39,996 bases of DNA, taken from NCBI GenBank assembly GCA_023144035.1, contig JAGLGM010000006.1:1-39996 (forward strand), written 5' to 3'. The stretch's first letter is position 1. Each line of letters opens with the position of its first letter. A program made the translations under genes and the position numbers. The notes under the pieces are model-generated. The model ran no database searches. It saw only the letters and a program-made list of their open reading frames with translations, and was not told where the DNA came from. Shown piece by piece: positions 7,362 to 15,368 of the stretch. Source of the DNA: Candidatus Pacearchaeota archaeon (GTDB taxonomy: Archaea; Nanobdellota; Nanobdellia; Pacearchaeales; GW2011-AR1).

Positions 7362-7940
7362 ATGAATTTAACAAAAAAACAAAAAGAAATAATTTCTAAA
7401 GTTCATGATTATGTTAAAGAAAAATGTGAAGGATTTAGTGAATTGGATAATGTCTTTGAAAAACATGTGAGTAATGTGGTAAGATTTTCTCAGAAATTGT
7501 CTAGTATTTATGGTGCAAATACTTTTGTGGTTGTTTTGGCTGCATATCTACATGATTTATACTATATTCAAACAAAAAACCATAATATTCATGAAATTGA
7601 GGGAAGTAAATTTGCAAAAAAATATCTTATTCAATTTGAGATATCTGAAAAAGAAATAAATTTGATTTCTTTATGTATCTTAAATCATCGTGGAAGTAAG
7701 AAAAATAAAAGGGAATCAATTGAAGAAAAAATTGTATCTTGTGCGGATGCAATGGATCACATAAATCGTTCAATAGAAATGTTCTTTAGAACAATTCACG
7801 GAAGAGAAACCTATGAAGAAGCTTTTTCATGGATTAGAAAAAAACTTAAACGTAGTTGGGAGAAAATTGAACTTGAAAAAGCAAGAGAAATTGTAAGAAA
7901 AAAATATGAAGCTGCAAAGATTTTATTTGAGATTGATTAG
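7362..7940 (+). CDS. HD-domain metal-dependent phosphohydrolase
   Basis: 192 residues with the HD order: H35 in FEKHVSNVV, H64-D65 in AAYLHDLYY, H77, H109 in LNHRG, and D129 in SCADAMDHI. These would hold one or two metal ions that hydrolyse a phosphate ester of a nucleotide or related compound. The C-terminal 50 residues are helical and basic. A TATA box 25 bases before the ATG predicts a leaderless message. It stands alone: the gene on the far side of the next element is convergent. The exact substrate cannot be told. Confidence 0.88.
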   Translation: MNLTKKQKEIISKVHDYVKEKCEGFSELDNVFEKHVSNVVRFSQKLSSIYGANTFVVVLAAYLHDLYYIQTKNHNIHEIEGSKFAKKYLIQFEISEKEINLISLCILNHRGSKKNKRESIEEKIVSCADAMDHINRSIEMFFRTIHGRETYEEAFSWIRKKLKRSWEKIELEKAREIVRKKYEAAKILFEID

Positions 7941-7949
7941 TGCTAAATT

Positions 7950-8003
7950 AGACACTTTTATACCTTCCTCGGTGTGGGCGCCTTGAATTTTATAAATTCT
8001 TTT
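7950..8003 (+). repeat. Dispersed intergenic element, copy 7 (most complete form)
   Basis: Left module agacacttttatacctt, core CTCGGTGTGGGCGCC (7969-7983) and palindrome GAATTT-TAT-AAATTC (7985-7999). Its left half matches copy 2 and its right 33 bases are identical to copy 4. It lies between convergent genes and contains the stop codon of the - strand gene (7990-7992). Confidence 0.8.
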
Positions 8004-8367
8004 TTAATAAATTAGGTAATTCTGCTTCTTCTTTTTTCATTTTTTCAGCTTCTGCTTTTTCATTGCAACTTGCCCAATATTCATTTTTCTCCAAACTTGC
8101 CTTAAAATGATTTTCACCTTTTACTCTAAGTTTCCAATAGATTATTTGGCCTTGAACTGTATCTATTCTTCTTTTAATTTTTTTAAGGGCTCTCTTAACT
8201 GCTCCTTTTTTTTGAGGAGATAATTTATCGTCTTTGAGTTTTGCTTCTTCTTCCTCTTTCCATTTTAAAACTTCTTGAAGTTCTTCTTGAATATCTTTAT
8301 ATCTTTCTTTAATTTCTTCTTTAGTTAAAGGAGGCTTTTTATGTGGAGTATAATATTTTTGTGCCAT
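7990..8367 (-). CDS. Hypothetical charged coiled-coil protein
   Basis: 125 residues, rich in Lys and Glu, with long predicted helices (EEIKERYKDIQEELQEVLKWKEEEEAKL and KKGAVKRALKKIKRRIDTVQGQII regions) and no membrane segment. I do not recognise a family. It could be a small nucleic-acid- or ribosome-associated protein, but that is a guess. Its last residues KKNL and stop come from the dispersed element, so its natural C-terminus may have been replaced or trimmed when the element arrived. Confidence 0.7.
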   Translation of the reverse strand: MAQKYYTPHKKPPLTKEEIKERYKDIQEELQEVLKWKEEEEAKLKDDKLSPQKKGAVKRALKKIKRRIDTVQGQIIYWKLRVKGENHFKASLEKNEYWASCNEKAEAEKMKKEEAELPNLLKKNL

Positions 8368-8413
8368 TTCTATTTTAAGTTTATTTGATTTAAATAATTT
8401 TTATTTCTTCTTT

Positions 8414-8437
8414 AACTCACAGCGTGCGGCGTTCATC
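8414..8437 (+). repeat. Dispersed intergenic element, copy 8 (diverged)
   Basis: AACTCACAGCGTGCGGCGTTC resembles CTCGGCGTGGGCGTT with several changes. It sits between two - strand genes, just after the stop of the helicase gene at 8439. It is a weak member kept for its position and GC-rich block. Confidence 0.4.
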
Positions 8438-8438
8438 T

Positions 8439-10463
8439 TTAATCTGAATTATTCTGCAATTTTTGAACAGCCTGTAAAACTCTTAAATCAGGTGATAAGA
8501 TTAAAACATGGTCGTCTTTACTTCTAAGAGCCCTATAAATTCTTTGAAGGAATTCTCTCCAAGCTTTATCACGATAAAATTCCCAATAATAATTTGAATG
8601 TGTTTGTTGAAGAACTTTCCAAAAAATATCTTTTACATTAGGATTAGGATATTTTGTGAAGACTATTGAATTACAAACTTCTTTAGGAAAGTCAACTCCA
8701 CGACTGCATTTTGTACTAAATAAGGAATTTGTTAAACCAGCTTTAAAATTAGATATAGCTTTTCCTGTTCTATCTTCTATTTGTAAATCTTTTAATTTTT
8801 CAGAGCTCATTAGATTTTCTATTTTAAGTTCTTTTTTTTCTTTTTCTGCAGGTAAATCTTTGAAAGCATGAACATGAATTAAAGCAGGCATTTTAGCTTT
8901 TTCAATACATTTGGACAAAGCAATTAAATAATCTTTTCTAGAATATTTTTCAGAGGTAAAGTTTGAATACTTACAATCAAATTCTTTTCCAGTCATTATT
9001 ATTTCTGTTGAACCAAAATTAACTTCTTCTGCATTTACAATTACATAATCTTTAATTCCAAAAATATTTTTTATAACAGCTTCTGAATGTAAAGTTCCAG
9101 ACATGAAAACCAAAGTTTTAGTTTTATTTAATAAATCTTTGAATTTTCCAGAAATATCTGTACTTACTAATTTAATGAAAAGATTATCATCCTCGTCTTT
9201 TCTATAATTAAGATGAATACTATCTAAAGAGTCTTTGAACTCTTGTGCTGTTTCAAGAGCACGATTTAAATAATTTAATTCATCTAAAGTAATCTCTGCA
9301 TCTAAATCTAAATTTGAAATTAATTCTTGTAAAAAAGGTTTTATTTTTGTGTCAGATATTTTAAAAATTTGATTTTCATCAATTCCTAATGCTTTTTTAT
9401 TTTTTTCTTCAGCTTCAATAAATTGAATCATTTTTTCTAATGAATCTTTAACTTTTTGAGATTCTGTATGGAAATTTTTTAAAGAAAATAATATTCTTGA
9501 TAAATTTAATTCATCTTGTTGGAAAAAACTATCTAAAAATTGATCTGCTTCATCAATTATATCTACTTCTGTTAAAGGTTTTCGACCTATTGACATTTCA
9601 GCACGATATTTTGCAGAATTAAAAATAACAACATCTGAATTAATATAAGAAAGATATTGATCATAATAAGAGCAACCTCTTTTTCTGTGGTAAAAAATAT
9701 AATCTTCGCCATTGCAACCTTTGTATTTTTTCTTTTGAGAGTCAGTTAAACTTTTTAGTTCAAAATTTGAGGGAATTATTGGTGACCAATAAGGATTTGC
9801 TGCTGCAATAGTAATTCTTCTTACATTTTCAATATTAAGGTTTCTTGAATTTTCTATAAAGGGATTTTCTTCAACATATTCTAAAATCTTTTGACGATTT
9901 CTATCAACAATTTTAATATTTTCAGGTAATAGAGGGTCTGCGCAAGAAATTCCTGGTTGAATAATTGAGTCATGATTAGATTTTCCAGTTATCATAGCTA
10001 TTTTCATTTTTTTTCCATTTGATTTAAAAAGATGTTTTTTTGTTATGTAATCTTCTTCATATTGTGTTTGTAAAGCTTTTACTGGAACAACTATTGAAGC
10101 TTTTCCTAAAACTCTAGCAACATTTAATGCTATAGCACTTTTACCAGAACCACAAGTTCCATGAAGAAAAATAACTTTATGATTTTTAGATAAATCAACT
10201 ATTTCACGAACAACATCTTCCTGTGTTTTTTTGTTTTTAAATTTTAAAGGTTCAAGTTTTTTTTCATCTTGATATAAACTCCAGTAATCTGAAGAAAAAA
10301 TATTTCCTACTGTTTTATCCTCTTTTAAAAATTCTAGGGAAGAAGAAGTTTTTAATTCTTTTTTTGAAGTTTTATTTTCTTTTTCAAAATCCCAAATTTT
10401 CAAGTTTTTAGTTTTAACTAAAGGTATAGGTTTTCCATTTGAATCAAATTTTAGTTGGGACAT
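8439..10463 (-). CDS. DinG/XPD-like superfamily 2 helicase
   Basis: 674 residues. Walker A is HGTCGSGKSA (101-110), motif II is DIIDEADQF with DEAD at 304-307, and the C-terminal helicase motif is LQRIYRALR (about 639-647) followed by SKDDHVLILSPDLR, the layout of Rad3/XPD/DinG proteins. These unwind DNA in repair or replication. XPD and DinG normally have four Cys holding a 4Fe-4S cluster between motifs I and II. Here only C174, C250 and C264 are visible in that stretch, with unusual spacing. Motif VI has Tyr where Gly is usual (Q-x-x-G-R). It may be a divergent, possibly cluster-less branch. The first 70 residues are an extra N-terminal segment. Confidence 0.8.
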   Translation of the reverse strand: MSQLKFDSNGKPIPLVKTKNLKIWDFEKENKTSKKELKTSSSLEFLKEDKTVGNIFSSDYWSLYQDEKKLEPLKFKNKKTQEDVVREIVDLSKNHKVIFLHGTCGSGKSAIALNVARVLGKASIVVPVKALQTQYEEDYITKKHLFKSNGKKMKIAMITGKSNHDSIIQPGISCADPLLPENIKIVDRNRQKILEYVEENPFIENSRNLNIENVRRITIAAANPYWSPIIPSNFELKSLTDSQKKKYKGCNGEDYIFYHRKRGCSYYDQYLSYINSDVVIFNSAKYRAEMSIGRKPLTEVDIIDEADQFLDSFFQQDELNLSRILFSLKNFHTESQKVKDSLEKMIQFIEAEEKNKKALGIDENQIFKISDTKIKPFLQELISNLDLDAEITLDELNYLNRALETAQEFKDSLDSIHLNYRKDEDDNLFIKLVSTDISGKFKDLLNKTKTLVFMSGTLHSEAVIKNIFGIKDYVIVNAEEVNFGSTEIIMTGKEFDCKYSNFTSEKYSRKDYLIALSKCIEKAKMPALIHVHAFKDLPAEKEKKELKIENLMSSEKLKDLQIEDRTGKAISNFKAGLTNSLFSTKCSRGVDFPKEVCNSIVFTKYPNPNVKDIFWKVLQQTHSNYYWEFYRDKAWREFLQRIYRALRSKDDHVLILSPDLRVLQAVQKLQNNSD

Positions 10464-10576
10464 TTTTATTTTAAATCTTAAAAACCTTTTAATAAAATAT
10501 AAAGCTTTTAATTAGTTTTTTGTATTGTACTTCTTTTTTATAAAGAAATATAAATTTATGATAGATTTTTGATTTA

Positions 10577-11953
10577 TTAAGTACTTTTAACAACTTTATC
10601 TATAAATACACTAGCAGTTAAATCTCCTGTAACATTAACAGTAGTTCTGCTCATATCAAGAATTCTATCCACACCTAAAATAAGAGCAATTCCTGCTAAA
10701 GGTATTCCTAATCCTGTTAAAATCATTGCTAAAATAGCAATTCCTGCTCCAGGAGTTGAAGGAGTTCCAATAGATGCTCCGACAACAGTAACAATTAATA
10801 GTAATAAAGCAGTTATTCCAAGAGAAACTCCAAATACTTGTGCTAAGAACATTGTTGCAATTACTTGATATAATGCGGTTCCATCCATATTAATAACAGC
10901 ACCTGTTGGAATAACAAATTGTGCAACAGCAGGTTTTACTTTTAGTTTTTCTTCAGCAACTTTCATAGATAAAGGCATTACTGCTGCAGAACTTGAAGTT
11001 GAAAAAGCTAATAATTGAGCATCTCTTATTTGTTTAATGAATTCGCGAGGAGTTTTTTTCGCGAAAATATAAACTATAATAAAATAAAAGATAATTAAAA
11101 TTAATAAACCAATTAAAACAGTTAAAACATATGCTCCTAATCCTAATAATGTAGAGATTCCGAATTCAGTAGTAAGTTTTATCATCATTCCAAAAACAGC
11201 AATAGGAGCTAGGAACATTGCCCATTTTATTATAGTCATACAAAGACTTTGAACAGCACTTAACAAAGAAATTAAAGGTCTTGCTTTTCTTGGATTAATA
11301 GCTATTAAAGCAATTCCAAAAATTATTGCAAAAAAGACTATTGCAAGTAATTCTCCATAGACCATTGAGCCAACTAAATTAGTCGGAAAAACTCTGTCTA
11401 TAAAAGAAGGGATTTCATTAAAACTTGGCATTGAAAAAGAAACATCAGAAAGAGGTAAATTAGCTGTATCAGTTAAATTAATAGAATCTTGCGAAATATA
11501 TTTTCCTGGTTGAATTGTTGAAGCAAGTAAGATTGCAATTGTTACAGCAACAATAGTTGTAAATATAAAGTAACCTGCTAAAGTCAGGCCCATTTGTTTA
11601 AGTTGCCTTAGATTTTTTGCACCTGTTATTCCAATAATTATAGATACAAAGATTAAAGGAATAACTACTATCTGTATTATTTTTAAAAATAAAATTCCAG
11701 GTAATGAAGCCCATTCTCCAATTAATTTAGAAATTTCAAAATCTATAAGACCAATATCAGGCCCTATTAAAAGACCAATACCAATACCAAAAAACAAAGC
11801 AAAAATAACTTGTAACCAAAGTTTGTGTTCTACTAAAGCATGAATTCTTCCATAAAGGTGTTTTGGATGTGTTGGAGAAATAGGTTCTTTTGAATGTTCT
11901 TCTTTTGAATAGTTACCACTTTTAATTTTCTTTACCTCTCTCTTTTTATTCAT
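10577..11953 (-). CDS. Dicarboxylate/amino acid:cation symporter (Glt family, SDF)
   Basis: 458 residues with about eight membrane helices and the two re-entrant hairpins of the Glt fold. The Ser-rich hairpin reads AFSTSSSAAVMPLS, followed by VINMDGTALYQ (the NMDGT sodium site), GTPSTPGAGI for the second hairpin, and DRILDMSRTTVNVTGD for helix 8. The Asp and Arg of that last motif correspond to the residues that bind the amino and side-chain acid groups of aspartate in archaeal homologues, so uptake of aspartate, glutamate or a dicarboxylate is expected. A hydrophilic N-terminal extension of about 40 residues is longer than usual. It diverges from the secreted-protein gene at 12045. Confidence 0.93.
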   Translation of the reverse strand: MNKKREVKKIKSGNYSKEEHSKEPISPTHPKHLYGRIHALVEHKLWLQVIFALFFGIGIGLLIGPDIGLIDFEISKLIGEWASLPGILFLKIIQIVVIPLIFVSIIIGITGAKNLRQLKQMGLTLAGYFIFTTIVAVTIAILLASTIQPGKYISQDSINLTDTANLPLSDVSFSMPSFNEIPSFIDRVFPTNLVGSMVYGELLAIVFFAIIFGIALIAINPRKARPLISLLSAVQSLCMTIIKWAMFLAPIAVFGMMIKLTTEFGISTLLGLGAYVLTVLIGLLILIIFYFIIVYIFAKKTPREFIKQIRDAQLLAFSTSSSAAVMPLSMKVAEEKLKVKPAVAQFVIPTGAVINMDGTALYQVIATMFLAQVFGVSLGITALLLLIVTVVGASIGTPSTPGAGIAILAMILTGLGIPLAGIALILGVDRILDMSRTTVNVTGDLTASVFIDKVVKST

Positions 11954-12044
11954 ATTTAAGATTGGAATTATATGTATAAAAACATTTTGATAAGGGTTAA
12001 TTAAGCATAAGTAACCTTAAAAACAATGATTTAATCTTTAAATT

Positions 12045-12707
12045 ATGAAAAAAAAATCTCTTTTAAAGAATATTTTACTTGCAGGAGCAATAACTGTATT
12101 TAGTTTATCAAATAATATTGTTAATGCTCAACCAAGAATGATGGGGCCTTTACCAAGAGAGTTAGCTCAAATTAAATTTTCTGATGAAGAAATTACTAAG
12201 TATAATTATTTATTAAGAAATAGTCCTGAAACTTTGGAAAGAGAAATAAACCGGTATTTTTTAAAAGAACAGCATGAAACTGCTTTAAATTTAACAAAAA
12301 AAGCAATGGTTTATTATTATCATGCTGGAGATAGAAACAAATTTTCAAAGCTTCAATCAACTTTAAATAAAATAAAAAAAGAAGATAATTTTGCAAAATC
12401 TATGGATTTAGGAATTTCTAAAGATTTATTGAATAGAGTTTGTGTTGATTATTATTTATATGGTGCTATAGAAGATTCATTATCTCTAAAAGGAGAGGGA
12501 ATCTTAAGTTCTAGAGGAAAAATTGTGGATTTTGTAAGGATGAGTTTAAAAGAATCAGCTAAATATAAATTTGAAAATGAAAAAATAGAATTTTTCCCTA
12601 TAGAAAATTCTGATTATGAAAATAGAGTTCTCTTAAAATATTCTGGTTCATTTAAACCTAAAAAAATAGAAAAAAGATTATTAGGAATTTTAAAAGAAAA
12701 ATCATAA
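12045..12707 (+). CDS. Secreted hypothetical protein
   Basis: 220 residues. The N-terminus (KKKSLLKNILLAGAITVFSLSNNIVNAQ) is a signal peptide with a likely cut after VNA. The rest is mostly helical and charged, with one Cys (VCVDYYLYGAIED) and no motif I recognise. A TATA-like ccttaaaaa lies about 27 bases before the ATG. The next gene begins 31 bases downstream with a good Shine-Dalgarno site, so the two may be one transcript. Confidence 0.7.
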   Translation: MKKKSLLKNILLAGAITVFSLSNNIVNAQPRMMGPLPRELAQIKFSDEEITKYNYLLRNSPETLEREINRYFLKEQHETALNLTKKAMVYYYHAGDRNKFSKLQSTLNKIKKEDNFAKSMDLGISKDLLNRVCVDYYLYGAIEDSLSLKGEGILSSRGKIVDFVRMSLKESAKYKFENEKIEFFPIENSDYENRVLLKYSGSFKPKKIEKRLLGILKEKS

Positions 12708-12738
12708 TCCTTATATAACCTTATTCATAGGAGATATC

Positions 12739-13914
12739 ATGAGAATATTTAGTTTTCTTAAGAAATTAGGGAAGGAAAAAGAAATTCAGGAGACAGTCTC
12801 AGAAAAGCTGGCTTTTTCTGAAATTGAAAGTTGGTTAGAAAAAAAAGTAAAAGAAAATGAATTTAAGGAAAAGGAAATTTTAGTTATTGTTAAAGATAAA
12901 ATTAGAGAATTTAATGAAGATTTAAAGATAAAGATAGTGTTTCTTAAGAATTTTGATGTTGAATCAAAAAAAGCTGAAGATAGAATTAAAGGAATTGTTA
13001 GTGATAGTAGAATACAATATATAGGGGCAGTTGATAATCTTATGGATAATTTGGAAAACTTTAAAGAAACAAAATTTTCTGAACTTACTAAAAGAATAGA
13101 TAAAATATTTTCTAGTTTTAACAAAGCGTCGTTTAAAAATTATGAGCGAGCAACTATTTTAATTGGAAAGGAAATGGCAAATATAAAAGAAGGATTTAAA
13201 ACTTTTTCTAAAGATTTGCTTAAAATATTTAATCATAATAAAGAAATTGGTGAATTATTCCAAAACATTGAATTTATTAAATCAAAATTAAATTCATTAA
13301 ATTTTGTTGAAAAGGATTTGGTTGAAATTAATGAATCAATTGTATTTCTTAATGAAAAAATTAAGCAAGAAGAAAAAGATAATCAAGAACTTTTAAGAGA
13401 AATAAAAGAAATTAAACAAAGTGAAGATTATAAAAATATGTTAGAAAAAAAGGAAAAAATAAATGTATTTAAAGAAGAATCTAAAAACAACATTCTTAAT
13501 TTAAAACAACTTATTGATTTTAAAGCATTAGCAAATTTTTTCCATATAAATAAAGAACAAATGAAAATTTTAAAAGAATATAAAGAAAATTTCCAAACAA
13601 ACTTTGAAAAAGATAATGGTAAACAAATAATTAGTTTCTTAGATGAATCTAAATTAAATAATGAAGAAATACTTGAAAAAATAAGAAAAGCAAATTTTAA
13701 ATTAGAAGAAATAAATAATTATGAGCAAAGTATAAATGATTATGGGCTTTCAAAATTAAATTATAAAATAAAAGAAAGAAGTATAGAAATAGATAACTTA
13801 AAAATTGAAAAATTTAAAAAAGAAAAAAGAGATGAAAGATTGAAAGAAAATAAAGAAGACTTGATTGATTTATTAAAACAAAAGCTTAGCAAAATGAATG
13901 TTGAGGTTGTTTGA
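12739..13914 (+). CDS. Long coiled-coil protein of unknown function
   Basis: 391 residues, very rich in Lys, Glu, Ile and Asn, with heptad-like helices from about residue 180 to the end (ESIVFLNEKIKQEEKDNQELL region). It has no signal peptide and no ATPase motif, so it is not a full SMC or Rad50 protein. The Shine-Dalgarno AGGAG (12729-12733) five bases before the ATG supports the start. It may be a cytoplasmic scaffold. Similar long coiled-coil proteins of unknown role are familiar in DPANN-type genomes, but I cannot name the family. Confidence 0.75.
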   Translation: MRIFSFLKKLGKEKEIQETVSEKLAFSEIESWLEKKVKENEFKEKEILVIVKDKIREFNEDLKIKIVFLKNFDVESKKAEDRIKGIVSDSRIQYIGAVDNLMDNLENFKETKFSELTKRIDKIFSSFNKASFKNYERATILIGKEMANIKEGFKTFSKDLLKIFNHNKEIGELFQNIEFIKSKLNSLNFVEKDLVEINESIVFLNEKIKQEEKDNQELLREIKEIKQSEDYKNMLEKKEKINVFKEESKNNILNLKQLIDFKALANFFHINKEQMKILKEYKENFQTNFEKDNGKQIISFLDESKLNNEEILEKIRKANFKLEEINNYEQSINDYGLSKLNYKIKERSIEIDNLKIEKFKKEKRDERLKENKEDLIDLLKQKLSKMNVEVV

Positions 13915-13998
13915 TTTTGGGTTCAGATAGGTATCTTAAAAAGATTATAATCACTTTTAAAGAGTAACATTTAAATATCTGTTTTTATTATAAGAAAT

Positions 13999-14514
13999 AT
14001 GTTCTTTTCACCAAAAGATAAGGAAATTATGAGTCTTGCTTTAAAAGAGGCGGAAGAAGCAGGAAAACAAGGAAACTTTCCTATAGGGGCTGCTTTAACA
14101 ATAAATGAAAACCTTATTGATGTTGGAAGAAATCAACTTTATACTAAAGGAGATTGGTATTCTCATGCAGAAAATAGATTAATTGAGAAATATTCCAAGT
14201 TAATTCTTGAAGAAATAAAGAAAGGTTCTTCTATTGAGATATATTCTACACTTGAGCCTTGTTTTATGTGTTTTGGAACTTCTCTCTTACATAGAATTCC
14301 AAAGATAACTTTTGGTTGTCCTGATCCTTATGGAGGAGTTGCTAATTTAAATAAGGATAATTTTCCAATTTTTTATAGGGATAGGTGGCCAGAAATAAAA
14401 AGCGGTTTATTTGCAAAAGAAGCTTATAATTTGTTAGTGGATTTTTTTGCTAGTAAAAATACTCCTGAATTTAGAGAAATGTTTAATACCTATAAAAACT
14501 TAAAGATAGAATGA
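13999..14514 (+). CDS. Zinc-dependent nucleoside/base deaminase (CDA fold)
   Basis: 171 residues with the cytidine deaminase fold: FPIGAALTI (27-35), catalytic H56-A57-E58 in SHAENR, and zinc Cys C88 and C91 in EPCFMC. HAE with PCxxC groups it with TadA, guanine deaminase and deoxycytidylate-type enzymes. Glu58 would act as proton shuttle. The tail after residue 110 (PDPYGGVANL) differs from tRNA-editing TadA, so a free base or nucleoside is a likelier substrate. It is the first gene of a four-gene overlapping operon; a TATA box (catttaaatatc) is 26 bases before the ATG. The stop overlaps the next start by 4 bases (ATGA). Confidence 0.85.
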   Translation: MFFSPKDKEIMSLALKEAEEAGKQGNFPIGAALTINENLIDVGRNQLYTKGDWYSHAENRLIEKYSKLILEEIKKGSSIEIYSTLEPCFMCFGTSLLHRIPKITFGCPDPYGGVANLNKDNFPIFYRDRWPEIKSGLFAKEAYNLLVDFFASKNTPEFREMFNTYKNLKIE

Positions 14515-15368
14515 TAAAAATAGATTTACATATGCATTCAAATCATTCGGATGGAGATTTTTCTCCTAAAGAATTAGTAGAGCTTGTTTCTAAGAAAAGT
14601 ATTTCTGCTATGGCAATAACAGATCACGATAAAGCAACAGCAAATAAAGAGGCTGAAGAATATGCAAAAGAAAAAGGAATTGAATATGTTCATGGGATAG
14701 AAATTACCGCAACGCCTCCAGAAGGGGTAAAAGAACTTCACATTATAGGCCTATTCATAGATTCCAAAAATGAAGAGATAAAAAATATTTCAGATAGGCA
14801 TAAAAAATATGCAATTGATACTGCAAAGAAAATAATTGAAAAATTAAACAAATTGGGCTATGAAATTTCTTTTGAAGAATTAGTTGATGAAACCAAAGGA
14901 GATCATTTTGGAAGGCCTTTTATTGCAAATATTTTAATGAAAAAATATCCTGAAAAATTTCAAGAGAGAAACCAGGTATTTGATGCGCTTTTAGGAAAAC
15001 AAGGAAAAGCTTTTGTTTTGCCAAGAGGAACAGAATTAGAAGAAGTTATAAAGATTATTCATGGTGCTGGAGGAATTGCAATTGTTGCTCATCCCTGGTA
15101 TTTAGGAGAAAACATGGAAAAAATATTGGAAGAATTTGTTTCGTTGGGAGGAGATGGCATAGAACTGGATTATTCTCCTAAAGATGCAATTCTAGAAAAT
15201 ACAAAAGATATTCTGAAAGGTTTTGCAAAGAAAAATAATTTAATAATTTCTGGTGGAACAGATTTTCATAAGTTAGAAAAAGAAAAAAAAGAAATTGGTG
15301 ATGAGGGAATTTCTGAGGAAGAATTTCTTAAACTAAAAGAATATCATCAAAAAAATGAAAAAATATGA
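14511..15368 (+). CDS. PHP-domain phosphoesterase (YciV/TrpH-like)
   Basis: 285 residues with all PHP motifs: DLHMHSNHSDG (H7, H9, D14), TDHD (D38, H39), GIEIT (E64), HIIG (H77), AHPWY (H194) and GGTDFH (D251, H253). These bind three metals, and known members hydrolyse phosphates from 3',5'-bisphosphonucleotides or RNA 5' ends. The start overlaps the deaminase gene by 4 bases and its end overlaps the kinase gene by 14, so it should be translated together with both. Another PHP gene lies at 22589, but standing alone. The operon setting suggests a phosphate is removed from a small nucleotide-like compound here. Confidence 0.9.
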   Translation: MIKIDLHMHSNHSDGDFSPKELVELVSKKSISAMAITDHDKATANKEAEEYAKEKGIEYVHGIEITATPPEGVKELHIIGLFIDSKNEEIKNISDRHKKYAIDTAKKIIEKLNKLGYEISFEELVDETKGDHFGRPFIANILMKKYPEKFQERNQVFDALLGKQGKAFVLPRGTELEEVIKIIHGAGGIAIVAHPWYLGENMEKILEEFVSLGGDGIELDYSPKDAILENTKDILKGFAKKNNLIISGGTDFHKLEKEKKEIGDEGISEEEFLKLKEYHQKNEKI

